A stretch of 64,000 nt of DNA from the NCBI GenBank assembly GCA_963965975.1, contig OZ014425.1:1439501-1503500 (forward strand). Reading direction: 5' to 3'. This DNA is from Xestospongia bergquistia. Taxonomy: Eukaryota; Porifera; Demospongiae; Haplosclerida; Petrosiidae. The notes beneath the pieces are model-generated. The model searched no databases, was not told the origin of the DNA, and saw only the letters and a program-made list of their open reading frames with translations. A program made the position numbers and the translations under genes. Position 1 is the first letter of the stretch; every line of letters starts with the position of its first letter. Shown piece by piece: positions 10,544 to 21,292 of the stretch.

Positions 10544-13500
10544 TTAATTATTGTCACTATGGACACTATGATTATCATCAGCTGCTTGTCCTGTAGTTTT
10601 ATCGATATTTAGGTGTCTTAAGTCTCCAGACTCATCCTCATTCTGAGTTTGGGCATGTGGTATGGACACGAGGTTAGGATGAATAGAACTGTGTCTAGAG
10701 TTCAAATTAGCAACAGATGAAAATGGTTCTAGTTCATAACTGGCTTGTAAATCTTGAACTGATTGTATTAAATTGTTTGGTATATCTGCATTGCTAACAG
10801 TACCTACAGAATATCGTACAGCTGGAACTACTGGATGAGTGCTCGATGATCCAGAAAATGATGCACTCAATCGAACATTTTTATGCAAAGAAGATTGACT
10901 GATTTGACTCATTTCTGAATTAGGAGAAGCAAATTCACAGCATGCATCTTCCACAGGTGAGTTAGATTCAGATTTTAGTCTAGCCTTTGATCCTTCAAGA
11001 TTCTCTAGTCGAGAAATAATATTAGCAGCTGTGAGTCTCGCCTCAGAATCCTCGTCCCAACTCTCAGTCATAATATTAGCGATGACCCTCATATTCTAAA
11101 AAGATAATAATAATAATTTTAAAGTTTAATTAACTTAAGCCAGGGGCTTACCTTATGAGCATACCAGGATCCAGAGAGTGATGGGCGTTGCTTAGCAACT
11201 ACAACTATCTCTTTCATCTGATCCAAAGTTGGTCTCTCTCCAACCAAGTCAAAGAAAGGAGGTTGGTAAGGCTGAACAGGAGTTGCTAAACCAAACATAA
11301 CAATAGACCACATTAAGGTAGATTTTAAGTACTTATAAAAACATTGTATAGACATTATTAATGATTTTATTACCTTTGTCAAACTCACATCTCATACAAA
11401 TCTCCCAGAGTACAAGAGCCAGAGCATAAACATCAATCTGTTTAAATGACTCAATATCTCTAAGATTAAGACGAGCATCTAAAGCTTCAGGAGCCATATA
11501 ACGAAATGTTCCAACCTAGATTAAGACAACAACACCACCTAGTAAGTAATATCGTAATGTATGCATTGTAGACACCATTTAATATGATTGTATCTACTGT
11601 GTCATGTTCATTATCAATTAGTGTATTATAAACCAGATGACATTTAATTTATAGATTATAATAAACTAAATTACTTGAAGACAATAATAAAATTATGCAA
11701 TTCAATATGGAAATTTGTTAATTAAATTTATATTCATGTACTTAAATGAAAATAAATTAAATACATGACTACTTTTACTCAAATATTGTTAACAAAAAAG
11801 GAGAACCAGTCATTCCTAACTAATGAGGAAATAACGAGGTTATTACATATTAAATAGAATGGAATTAGTATCGAGTTGTACAAGGTGTTATATATTTAAC
11901 AACACTAATCATGTTGTTTACCTACAAAGGAAATACATGAATACACTACAATAATGTGTATGGATTAATTCATTTAGACAATTTGCCAAAATCTCTGGGC
12001 ATCTCTCTATATATAACAAGTTCACATACTGTGCCCACTTAATATATGAACACATTAATAGTTAATAGATCATGAATGTACCATATATAGTATTAGTACA
12101 AAGGAAATACATGAATACACTACAATAATGTGTATGGATTAATTCATTTAGACAATTTGCCAAAATCTCTGGGCATCTCTCTATATATAACAAGTTCACA
12201 TACTGTGCCCACTTAACATATGAACACATTAACAGTGTTAATTGTCTATAAGACAGCTAGATCATGAATGTACTATATATAGTATTAGTACAAAGGAAAC
12301 CATTATACATTATGTAATGTTACATGTGATCTTTATCCTTGATCTTTAATAGACATTACACATACTCACACACAAAGACTAAATACCTGTCCTGAATTAG
12401 CTAGCTGTCGATCGTCAGCTGCAGGATCTAGAATTAACGCCAGACCTAAATCTCCTAGGACGCATTGCCCAGTTTCGTGCTTCATGAGAATGTTTGCAGT
12501 TTTTACATCACGATGAACAACAGCGTATTTCTCAGCAATGAATCCCTCAGAATTGCAATAGGTGGTTGAATGAAGGTGCGCAAGTCCTGATGTCACAGTG
12601 TACATCATGTTCCAAGCTTGCTCCCACGTCAGTGAGTTATGTCGTAAGAACTGATGCAGAGAACCGAGATGATAATATTCTGTGATTGTGAAATATTGTA
12701 CATTGTACCCAGAACCTCTTATTTCACTTCCAATAAAACGAAGTATGTTCTCGTGAGGGGTAGAGTCCAAACTATGTATGTATTTTTCATTTTGCCATGA
12801 GAGTCGATGATGGGGGGTGAATATTTTTATAGCAACAGTCTCGTCGTTGTACAAGGCTTTCCATACTGATCCAAATTTCCCCCGTCCTATGGTTTGTAAA
12901 AGTTGGAAAGGGAGAGGAGGTTCTTCACTACGTTCAACCACTTCTATTATTGGTGGGGTGGCATGAAGATGTATCTGATGCGAATGACGCTTTCTTTTGA
13001 AGAAGTTTTTGCGAAAGTAACAAAATGAAATAACAACTAGAAGAGCTATTGCTAGAAATGATATCACAGCAAGAGCACTGATAACAACTATATAAAAGGA
13101 AATATATATATATATATATATATAATATATTAATGTGATCATTGATCACAATTCTTATGAATATAAAATAAAGTGGTTAGTTCATTAGATTTTCAGATGA
13201 TTTGATTTTCTTTTATTGGTAAATGTGGATTTTTTAATACAACTACTTACCAATAAGAGTGTCTGTCAATGTATGAGGACCACTTGTTGGTAAGATTGTA
13301 GGTGTAACTGAATGAACACCAACTGTTGATAGACTTGAGAGTGTTGGCAATATCAATGATGTTCTGTCATCACTTGTTATAGAACTTGATGTTGGTGACA
13401 GTGTTTCATCAACTGATGCAAAAGTAGTTGTTAATGATGGGATTTCATAGACTGATGCAAAAGTAGTTGTTAATGATGGGATTTCATAGACTGATGCAAA

Positions 13501-14067
13501 AGTAGTTGTTAATGATGGGATTTCATAGACTGATGCAAAAGTAGTTGTTGGTGATGGTGTTTCGTCAACTGATGTAGGACTAAATGGTGATGATGATGGT
13601 GTACCTGAATTTCTTTCAATTACCTTGAAAGTGATGTTAATTCTTTTCTGACAGTCATTTTCATAGCAAGAACAAAAGATACTGTGACCAACATCATCGA
13701 CAGATGTAACTTCAGAGTATAGATGAAGACAGTTAGGTGTGACAGGACGACCATTAAATACAATTGAACAATTTGTGTGTTTCTTACTAAATGAAAACTT
13801 TAAACCTCGATATATCCACAGTCCATTATTGTTATCTATGTCAGCTAACGCAACACAGTAGGCATTAGTAACATTTATATCCGTACACTCTGGTGTAATA
13901 GGAGGTTCACAGTACACGTTGTAGAGCCATTGATCAATTTGTGACAACGTACAATTTGGAGTTACATTTGCTGAACAATGTAAACATTTAGTAGCTGTAC
14001 AATTCTCTACACTACTCAGTACATACGGAGAAAAGAGAGCAATGCAAACGAAGAGAGAAGAAATCAT
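10544..14067 (-). CDS. TGF-beta type II-like receptor serine/threonine kinase
   Basis: Single-pass receptor kinase of about 781 residues. Exons: 13251-14067, 12387-13087, 11374-11515, 11152-11285, 10544-11095. Exon 1 gives a signal peptide ([19 protein letters not shown]), a cysteine-rich ectodomain ending in CSCYENDC, and a Ser/Thr-rich stalk with 13-residue repeats. Exon 2 has the TM helix and kinase N-lobe: [16 protein letters not shown] lysine, and catalytic HRDVKTAN. The Mg loop reads GDLGLAL, so DFG is DLG as in type I receptors. The following [32 protein letters not shown] and [13 protein letters not shown] are type II signatures, and no GS box is seen. Catalytic residues look intact. 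Neighbours at 16.9-19.0 kb are kinase-less copies of this ectodomain. Confidence 0.93.
11924..12300. repeat. Tandem duplication of about 174 bp in receptor intron
   Basis: The segment beginning acaaaggaaatacatgaata at 11924 recurs at 12098 with few changes through the following 130 or more bases. The motif tattagtacaaaggaaa appears once more at about 12285, so the array is two copies plus a fragment. It is recent, judging by near identity. Non-coding. Confidence 0.88.
13400..13560. repeat. 39-bp coding repeat in receptor stalk
   Basis: About four copies of a 39-bp unit lie in frame and encode the 13-residue repeat [13 protein letters not shown] in the Ser/Thr-rich stalk between ectodomain and membrane. 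The copies are almost identical at DNA level, so copy number probably varies between individuals. The threonines could carry O-glycans. Confidence 0.92.
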
Positions 14068-14128
14068 CCTTACAATGCAAGTAGGTTGGGCTTATCACGC
14101 CCACTTAAGATATACTTCCTATTAACAA

Positions 14129-14593
14129 TTACACAGAACTAATTTTGTTATTAATTAATTTTCTACGATATTCAGCTGTTTTTTTCATTGTTTCTTTAAA
14201 ACAGTGTCCACATAGAACGTGTAGTAGCTTAGGATTACCACATTGAGAACAAAATGTGTAATGATGAACTGGTTTTAGCCATTTATTAGTAAATCTCAAA
14301 CGTTTCTTTGAATGAGATGTTCGTTTCTTAGGTGCTGCCCATAAAATGTCCGAAAATAACTCCTGCAGTCTCTGGTCTTGTGCTTGGGTGGACAAGGATA
14401 TGTCTAAGAGGTCAAAAGCAGACAAGAACTGGGGACAGTCATGTGCTTGAACAATAAAGTCACTCGATGTAATCCCTTGAAATATTGACAGGGCTTGAAG
14501 AATACTTGGAGTGTATTTAAAGTTAGTACAAGAACGATTTTGAGTCCATGGTAGTGGCTTGAACAGACGATGCAGTTTCCAAACTCCAGACAT
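14129..14593 (-). CDS. MRPL32: Mitochondrial ribosomal protein bL32m
   Basis: Large-subunit mitochondrial ribosomal protein of 154 residues, single exon. Residues 1 to about 85 form a leader that would be processed in mitochondria. The mature part begins AAPKKRTSHSKKRLR, the conserved L32 start, followed by a zinc ribbon with two CxxC pairs: FCSQCG and VLCGHCF. The tail KETAEYRRKL also matches the family (KTAEYRRKL here). In bL32m the zinc site and leader processing by the m-AAA protease are known family traits. The start is 76 bp from the divergent SETD7 start, so the two share a promoter region. Confidence 0.88.
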   Translation of the reverse strand: MSGVWKLHRLFKPLPWTQNRSCTNFKYTPSILQALSIFQGITSSDFIVQAHDCPQFLSAFDLLDISLSTQAQDQRLQELFSDILWAAPKKRTSHSKKRLRFTNKWLKPVHHYTFCSQCGNPKLLHVLCGHCFKETMKKTAEYRRKLINNKISSV

Positions 14594-14668
14594 TTTACCA
14601 CGTGGGTTTCAGGTATTCCTTAAATATACGGAGAGACAGAAATAGGATACTGTTAACATGTGTAAAAT
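14594..14668. promoter_or_regulatory. Short head-to-head promoter of MRPL32 and SETD7
   Basis: Only 75 bp separate the two divergent start codons, so transcription starts of both genes lie here or inside the neighbour. A CACGTG E-box is present on the MRPL32 side (accacgtgg, near 14599). No TATA element is clear. Confidence 0.5.
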
Positions 14669-15760
14669 ATGTCAGATAGAAATGAGGATCAAGTGATATA
14701 TATTGGGAAAAGAAATGCTGAAGGTCACTCTCATGGGCGTGGCACATTAAAATGGACAGATTCTGAAGTACGGTTTGAAGGTCGTTTTAATGATGGAACA
14801 AAACATGGAAAAGGATGTTTTTATTTTCCAGACGGTAGCACATTATCTGGTAATTTTTCATATGATAACTTGGAAGGCTTAGGTGTGTACACTTACCCAG
14901 ATGGTAGTACATTAAAGGCACTTTATAAAATGGGTGAATTGAATGGGGAATTCATAGAGTACGACAAAAATGGTGAAATTAAGGTAAAGGGTAATCATAA
15001 GAATAACCAAAGATCAGGATTCTTACAAGTCTATGATAACTATGGAGGGCTTGTAATGGGAATGGTTGATACTGATGGATCACTAACTGGAAATAATGTA
15101 GCCTACATTTATCCTGATCACAAACATGCACTAGTTGGTGAGTTTGTAAATGGAATAATGACTAATGCCATCCCAGCTATTCTAATAACTCATATTGATG
15201 AAGTACCACCAAAATTTGAATTAGACGAAAAAATTTTTGGCAGTCTAAGTTTCGATGAGTCCACTTCCAATTGTATTAGTAAATATCCTTTAATACCAGA
15301 TGAATATGAACAGGCTAAAGTGTATGTTGCTACTTCCTCTATTAAAGGAATTGGGGAAGGTCTTTTTGCTAAAGAAGACTTACAGAAAGCAGAAGTAATC
15401 TCCTTTTATAATGGCATCCGTCTTACACACGAGGAAGTTGATGCAAGAACTTGGCAAGACAATAGCAATACTATAAGTTTGGATGAGCATACAGTTCTCG
15501 ATGTGCCCAGCAAATATGCTTCAGTGAATACTTATTGTGCATCTCTTGGTCATAAAGCTAATCATTCTGAGACTCCAAATTGTGAATATGCTGAGTTTTA
15601 TCATCCTCGATTTGGACTTATTAAATGTATAAAAACTCTTGAGGCTGTAGCAAAAGGAGCTGAATTAACATGTGATTATGGCTATAGCCATAAAGATCCA
15701 GGAACTGGAAAAGATGATTTACCTCAGTGGTTTCTTGTGAGGAATCTTAAAAATGTGTAA
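14669..15760 (+). CDS. SETD7: Histone/protein lysine methyltransferase SETD7
   Basis: Lysine monomethyltransferase using S-adenosylmethionine; known animal targets are histone H3K4 and many non-histone proteins. The protein has 363 residues, close to the usual 366, in a single exon. The N-terminal half carries MORN repeats (GRGTLKWTDSEVRFEGRF, GKGCFYFPDGS, GLGVYTYPDGS). The SET domain starts around residue 215: KGIGEGLFAKEDL, EVISFYNGIRLTH, the SAM/active-site motif LGHKANHSETPNCEY, HPRFGLIKCIKTL and the C-terminal ELTCDYGYSH. The NH and Y residues of the pseudoknot are intact, so activity is expected. Lack of introns is notable beside intron-rich neighbours. It sits between the full receptor and its kinase-less paralogues, on the opposite strand. 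Confidence 0.95.
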   Translation: MSDRNEDQVIYIGKRNAEGHSHGRGTLKWTDSEVRFEGRFNDGTKHGKGCFYFPDGSTLSGNFSYDNLEGLGVYTYPDGSTLKALYKMGELNGEFIEYDKNGEIKVKGNHKNNQRSGFLQVYDNYGGLVMGMVDTDGSLTGNNVAYIYPDHKHALVGEFVNGIMTNAIPAILITHIDEVPPKFELDEKIFGSLSFDESTSNCISKYPLIPDEYEQAKVYVATSSIKGIGEGLFAKEDLQKAEVISFYNGIRLTHEEVDARTWQDNSNTISLDEHTVLDVPSKYASVNTYCASLGHKANHSETPNCEYAEFYHPRFGLIKCIKTLEAVAKGAELTCDYGYSHKDPGTGKDDLPQWFLVRNLKNV

Positions 15761-16926
15761 ATTAACTATTGAATATAATCATAATGGTGAAATCATGCAC
15801 AGATCATTTTACTAGGAATTGAAGTTCTAGGAATGATTATCATTACCATACATTTTATACATAACTATCTGTGTATGTTTGATGTAATGCAACCAACTGG
15901 TTACATATTTATAATTGGTACATGACCATATATGTGAATTATTTATAGAAGACTAGTGGAATTGAGGGATGCACAGATGTGCCTAAAGATACTTTGAGCA
16001 TATACATTGTGTACACATGCTAAGGATAGTCAAGTTGAGTCCAATGTCATGAAAATACACATTGCATAAATTTGTCTCATTTTAATCTGGACCATGTCTT
16101 TGTTATCATATTAGTCAATCCCAGACCAAGTAAGCTTTAAGTAAGCAGTCAGATACAACTCAGTTAACTTAAATATCAATAATCCTTAAATATGCATCCT
16201 AACTTTATTCCATTACTATATTGCTGTCCACATACAGTAATATCAATATCAGTGAAATTAGTTATTTATAATTACATATTTTCCAATTGCACATGCTCAA
16301 GTTTACTTTATACTGATCATCAAAATATGTAGAATACTATAATGTTTTCTTATAGTATCATGCTATGCATGTACACTTATAAGGCAGTGTATTATTTCAA
16401 TAAGGACAATCAGATATATAATAGTTTCACCAATATTATAATGTGCAGACCAATATTGAGTTATATATTAATAAGCCTAAAGTATTGTGTGGTTCACTAC
16501 TTAAGACAAACTAATATGAAGCCAATTAGAATTTTTTGTAGTGTGTATTGGACAATAATTATACTATTATATTTATCTCATGCTTATGGCTTCAATCATG
16601 TTGAAGCCATAAGCATAAGATAGGTAATATTCCAAGCTAATCATCTGAATGCACGTAGTTATATATCAGCAAACAATAGTACAGTATCACCATATATGGA
16701 GACTAAATAATCTAACAATTAGTTTTTTTGTAAAATGGTATAATGATCAATGAAATCACTAATTTTTACAGCAATGATACAGCCAATTGATGGACTTAAT
16801 GTATGTTTTGTTTTGATTATGCATGGTGCTGACCAATCCACTGTGTATAATAACTTAAGAATGAAAGGAACATGGAAATGATCGCTAAAATAAATAATTA
16901 GAAAAAACACATAAAGACAAATATGA
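15761..16926. other. Intergenic region with a 20-bp hairpin
   Basis: AT-rich region between the SETD7 stop and the convergent stop of kinase-less receptor A; it should hold both 3' UTRs. The only clear structure is a strong hairpin with arms 16576-16595 and 16601-16620, 19 of 20 pairs, five-base loop. Short open frames here (16342-16623 plus, 16719-16910 minus) show no recognisable domain. Confidence 0.6.
16576..16620. repeat. Strong hairpin downstream of SETD7
   Basis: Two 20-base arms (16576-16595 and 16601-16620) pair with one mismatch around the loop tcatg. The arms contain atgcttatggcttcaa. The length is at the short end for a microRNA precursor and resembles a fold-back repeat; no flanking target duplication was seen. 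Confidence 0.7.
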
Positions 16927-18060
16927 TTAATAATTTGCTTGGAATTTAGTCATTTCAAGAGTTGAGAGAACAGCTTCTTGTTTTCTTTTTGAGAATTGTT
17001 TATAACAATAACCAAATAAGACAACAAATAAAAGAATTCCTGTTAGAAATACTGCAAATGCAAGGACACCCATAACAACTGTAAAAACAATAGAAGCAAT
17101 CTGTAAACTTTGTGATTAACCACAAGCATAATGATTTTGAAATTGAAATATCGAGATAGGTATAATACAGACATAATAAATTCATGACAAGAGGATAAAC
17201 AAATAAAATGCCTGGACCTCAGCCAAAAGTAAGCATCATATATGAATATAGACTATGCTTAAGTGAATAAAATATTTAAGCTATATTTTACTTATAAGAA
17301 CATAAAGTAAAGTACTGTACTTACTATTCAAAGGACCTTCCAATGAATTGGGATTATTACGTAGGATATTAGATGGTAAGTCATTGCCGTATATAGATGT
17401 ACTTATTGATACAATTGATAGAGGTGTTTGTGGTGATTGTGGTATCAGTGTACTATGGTCCGATGATGAACTAGTGGTTACTGATAGTGTCCTATCATCA
17501 TTAGCTGACATAGAACTAGTGGTTACTGATGGTGTCTTATCGTCATTAACTATTATTGAACTAGTTAGGGATATTAATGATGAACTAGATGCACTAGAAA
17601 TATTTCCTGTTACCATGAAAGTGATGTTGATTTTTTTCTGACAATCATCTTCATAGCAACGACAAATAACATCAAGACCAATGTTTTCAACAGATGTAAC
17701 TTCAGAGTAGAGATGAAGACAGTTAGGTATGACAGGATTACCATCAATGTTTGAACAATTTGTGTGTCGACTTAGAAATGAAAAATCAAGAGCTTGATAT
17801 TTCCACTGACCATTGTCGTTACGTCTGTCAACTAATACAAAACAGTATTTTCGATCAGTAACAACCCTTTCCACACAATTTGACGAATTTGATGGAGGTT
17901 CACAATACACGTTGTACAGCCATTGATTAATTTGTGACACAGTACAGTTTGGAGTTACACTTGGTAAACAACGTAGACATTTAGTAGCTGTACAATTCTC
18001 TATACTACTCAGTATACACGGAGAAAGGAGAACAACACACAAGATGACGAGAAGAAACAT
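16927..18060 (-). CDS. Kinase-less TGF-beta receptor paralogue A (predicted decoy)
   Basis: Predicted single-pass membrane protein of about 295 residues in two exons, 17325-18060 and 16927-17078. The signal peptide is MFLLVILCVVLLSPCILSS. The ectodomain is nearly collinear with that of the full receptor at 13-14 kb ([11 protein letters not shown] against [24 protein letters not shown] against [36 protein letters not shown]). A Ser/Thr-rich stalk follows. Exon 2 starts at tttttacag/ttgttatgg in the same phase 1 position as the full receptor's TM exon, gives TM IVMGVLAFAVFLTGILLF, and then ends after about 25 cytosolic residues (YKQFSKRKQEAVLSTLEMTK) at a TAA. No kinase exon lies downstream before SETD7. 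By architecture it resembles BAMBI-type pseudoreceptors that block signalling; that role is inference. Confidence 0.8.
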
Positions 18061-18128
18061 AATTTTGTGTAGGTTGGTGATTCTACTCCCACGTATTATA
18101 ATTATAAGCATAGAAGGAAAATAATTTA

Positions 18129-19009
18129 TCAAGTAATAGTATTGAGATTAATATCAAGAGAAAGAACATGATATTGTCTGATCTTTGATTTAAAACGGCA
18201 ACGACAGCCGAGAATTAACAGAACTGTAACACACACAACAATTAGCACTCCTAACAAGATCATAGTAATGATGTAAGCTATAATGAAAAGAAAAGGAATG
18301 TAATTAGGAAAAAGATTCAATTAGTAGTTATTATTATTATTATTATTCAGATGTGGTTATACTTACGAAGATTTCTGATTAATACAATATTGTTACCAAC
18401 GTGAGGGGTCTGTGTTATAAAAGTACTACTGGATATAATGACTGATGATAAATGATACATATTGACAGCTGGTGAAATGTAGAAAACTGAGGTAGATGGA
18501 CTTATTTGTGATACAAATACTTGACTTGTAGTTGAAATATTAATGTTCGAAGACTCTACTATCTTAACTGTAGCATTGATTCTCTTTTGACAGTCATCTT
18601 CATAACAAAAACATACAACATTCTGACCAATATCTTTTAATGTTGGAACTTCATAATAGAGGTGAAGACAATTTGGTAGGAGTTTGAAGGTGTCGTCTAT
18701 ATTGGAGCAATTTTGATATTGTTGAAATGAAAACTTTGAAGCCTGATATCTCCACCCTCCATTGTTATTGTCTCTGTCAATGAGCGCAACACAAAAGTGA
18801 TTAATACTAACATATTCTTCAGTGCAATTTGAAGGAGCTTTACAATACAAGTTATATAGATTAGAGGTCTCTAATGGCGAAATAGTACAATCTGGGACTT
18901 CATTATTTAAGCACACGATGCATTTATTGGCAGAACAGTTCTCAAATTTCCCCAGGGCAAAAGGAGAAAGAAGAACAACTTGAAAGACATACAGCACTAT
19001 TATAACCAT
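18129..19009 (-). CDS. Kinase-less TGF-beta receptor paralogue B (predicted decoy)
   Basis: Predicted membrane protein of about 263 residues in two exons, 18367-19009 and 18129-18277. The signal peptide is followed by the same ectodomain pattern but more diverged: ENCSANKCIVC, LYNLYCKAPSNC, NCLHLYYEVPTL, CFCYEDDCQKRINATVK. A Ser/Thr-rich stalk lacking the 13-residue repeats follows. The second exon is joined in phase 1 and encodes TM YIITMILLGVLIVVCVTVLL, a CRCRFKSK basic stop-transfer and a short tail (QYHVLSLDINLNTIT) with a TGA stop. Only 68 bp separate this stop from the start of paralogue A, so the pair is a tandem duplication. No kinase sequence is present. Confidence 0.82.
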
Positions 19010-19102
19010 CTTGTGCTGATAAGTGTGGGCGTGGTTACCACGCCTGTTATATTAATATATGACAACAATACTGTATTTTTTTATTATAATGTATAATACT
19101 GA

Positions 19103-19800
19103 TCAAGTCACTGGAGGAGAAGAAATTGATGAGAAATTGATTTCTAGCCATTTGTTAACTGTAGCTCTCAATTGATCAATGACACTCTTAGGATCATCAC
19201 TTGATACAATAGCACTACCAGATACAATCATATTGGCTCCAGCCTAGTTAATAACAGGATATAACATAATAAAATGATAATAACTATGTCTACATGTCAA
19301 ATAAATAGTTGTTATAAAACAAATGTTAGGAAATAAAGTAGGTCATTAGAGCACATGAAATATTAAAGGTACACTTTTCTAAATTAAAAACCAGTAGAGA
19401 GATTCAGACCTAGACCTGCATACTATGTAGGTATGGGGCTGAGACTAATTGTCTAAGTAGTTTTACCTTAGCAGCTTCTTCTATGGTATCTAAGCCCACA
19501 CCTCCATCAACTTCAATGTCCAGATTGAAGAACTTCTCTCTTAATAACTTCACCTTGTGAGATGATAACTTGTCATATGATATTATTATTATCTACCATA
19601 TACACTAACTTTGGGCATCATGTCTAACATGAACTTTTGTCCTCCGAAACCAGGTTCAACAGTCATAATAAGTACCATATCAACTCTCTCAACATATGGA
19701 AGTACAGCTTCCACTGGAGTTTTGGGCTTAATGGCAATACCAACCTATTAACAAAATATTTGACTGAATTCATTATACGTATGTGTATTGAGAACCATCT

Positions 19801-19868
<68 letters not shown>

Positions 19869-20540
19869 ACCTTCATTCCATTCTCTCTGATTTTTTTGAT
19901 CAAACTATCAGGATCATCTAGAAAAACAGAAAGGAAAATACAAATCTCAAAAAAAAGAAACAAGACATTTTTGTCATAACCTGTTGCTTCAAGATGAAAA
20001 GTATATTGGTTTGCTCCAGCCTCTGCCATGTCAGTTACCCACTAAATGATACACAATGATTAATTGGTTAAGTAGATAAATAGGTTCATAGAATATGACA
20101 AACTAGTCTAATGAACTAGCCTGTTAAAAGGAGGAGGGGCTAGCTTACTAATAACAAAAAAATTGAATAAAATACCTTTTCTGGTTCTGAAACCATCATA
20201 TGTAAATCTAAAGTAAACATTTCAAAATTTGTTATAAATACAATTATAAAGCACATACCAAAAAATGCTTTTGGTATCTTTTTACGAAGACATTTTACCA
20301 TTGGAGCACCAAATGTTAGGTTAGGAACAAAATGGCTGAAATAAAAAAAACAATGAATTTAATTAAGAACTTGAAGTAAACATTGTGTCAATAGTTCATC
20401 ACTAACCCATCCATTACATCTAGATGCAAATAGTCAGCACCACAATCTAAAAGGTTCTGTGACTCTGACGCCAAACACGACAAGTCAGCATTCAGAATAG
20501 AGGGACCAATCTTACAACAGCAACTGCAGACAGTACTCAT
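19103..20540 (-). CDS. RPE: Ribulose-phosphate 3-epimerase
   Basis: TIM-barrel enzyme of the non-oxidative pentose phosphate pathway, converting D-ribulose 5-phosphate and D-xylulose 5-phosphate. The start at 20540 gives [20 protein letters not shown]. Conserved elements in order: [10 protein letters not shown] (catalytic Asp and metal His), [65 protein letters not shown] with the second catalytic Asp, and [11 protein letters not shown] binding phosphate. The gene has seven or eight short exons; one intron contains a long CT tract. Length and motifs fit an active cytosolic enzyme. It starts head-to-tail about 230 bp from the end of the secreted-protein gene at 20771. Confidence 0.94.
19801..19869. 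repeat. (CT)n tract in RPE intron
   Basis: About 34 CT units with one interruption. Reading frames through it (LSLSLS or REREREs) are spurious. Confidence 0.95.
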
Positions 20541-20770
20541 CGTCTTGACAGGGCTACAATAAACCGTGGCTAGCTGAGTGGACCGCCCCTAAGCTTTATC
20601 GCTCTACGCGAGTAGCGTAATACATGATTGATAACAATTATAGCAATAAACTATTTATTATTTCAACAAATTTTAGCAATAAAACAATAATACAAGACAG
20701 AACCAAACATTAAAAGTACTGAAAATTTAAGATAGACAAATCGTATATATAATATGTACAATAATTATTG

Positions 20771-21292
20771 TCAGTGGTTAACTATTGTTATTGAAGGTGT
20801 CGTCATTTCTGTGTAGTAGCTTTTTACTTTATCGACAGCCCATGTCTCCTCATCTGAAAGCATGGTGTAAGTCTTACAACCACACGTCAAAGGTTCCTTA
20901 ATGAGCATTAGAATGTTAGTATAATCTTCTAAGGGGGTAGTGCTACTTCCATTGTAACAATTGGCAGTAACAAGTTTGTCTTGAGTAGTTAGAGCTTGAC
21001 AAGTTTCTACTTGATAAGTTGAAGCTCCAGCTTTTCCAAAATGGGGAGAGCCATATGGTTCATTATCAGCAGTACGACGAACTTGCATGCGAGACCTCAC
21101 AGTGCAACCACCACCATAGCAATCTTTTAAGCCAGTGAATTTGCAAATAAGATCAGTGTATGGCAAAACATACTGTGGAGGGTTTTCCCATTTTACAATT
21201 CTGGTAGGTTTTGAACGGACGCCACAATACGTTTGTACTGATAGCTGAACTTGAAATAAAAGAACGCTCAGCAATAGCAGTAATCGATGCAT
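20771..21292 (-). CDS. Secreted cysteine-rich protein, cystine-knot/IL-17-like spacing
   Basis: Single-exon protein of 173 residues with a clear signal peptide (MHRLLLLLSVLLFQVQLSVQ). The mature part has eight cysteines spaced C-x26-C-x7-C-x4-C-x(~33)-C-x13-C-x24-CxC. A CYGGGC motif followed by VRSR lies near residues 57-68 and the terminal CGC near 136. The head-to-head neighbour at 21430 shares a Cx2GxC cluster followed by RSR, and the closing CxC, so they look like paralogues. The last half (cysteine, then hydrophobic strand, then CxC) resembles the ends of IL-17 and CTCK-type cystine-knot cytokines. No family can be assigned firmly; identity as a ligand is inference. One N-glycosylation sequon (NGS) is present. 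Confidence 0.8.
   Translation of the reverse strand: MHRLLLLLSVLLFQVQLSVQTYCGVRSKPTRIVKWENPPQYVLPYTDLICKFTGLKDCYGGGCTVRSRMQVRRTADNEPYGSPHFGKAGASTYQVETCQALTTQDKLVTANCYNGSSTTPLEDYTNILMLIKEPLTCGCKTYTMLSDEETWAVDKVKSYYTEMTTPSITIVNH

Noticed and set aside
16342..16623. 93-residue plus-strand frame
   Set aside because: Low-complexity hydrophobic frame in 3' intergenic DNA that ends in the hairpin; no supporting feature.
16719..16910. 63-residue minus-strand frame downstream of paralogue A
   Set aside because: Considered as an extra exon, but paralogue A ends at an in-frame stop before it and no donor precedes that stop; no domain recognised.
17000..17185. Cysteine-rich reading of the paralogue A TM exon
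   Set aside because: Uses the wrong frame; the phase-1 acceptor at 17079 gives a proper TM helix homologous in position to the full receptor.
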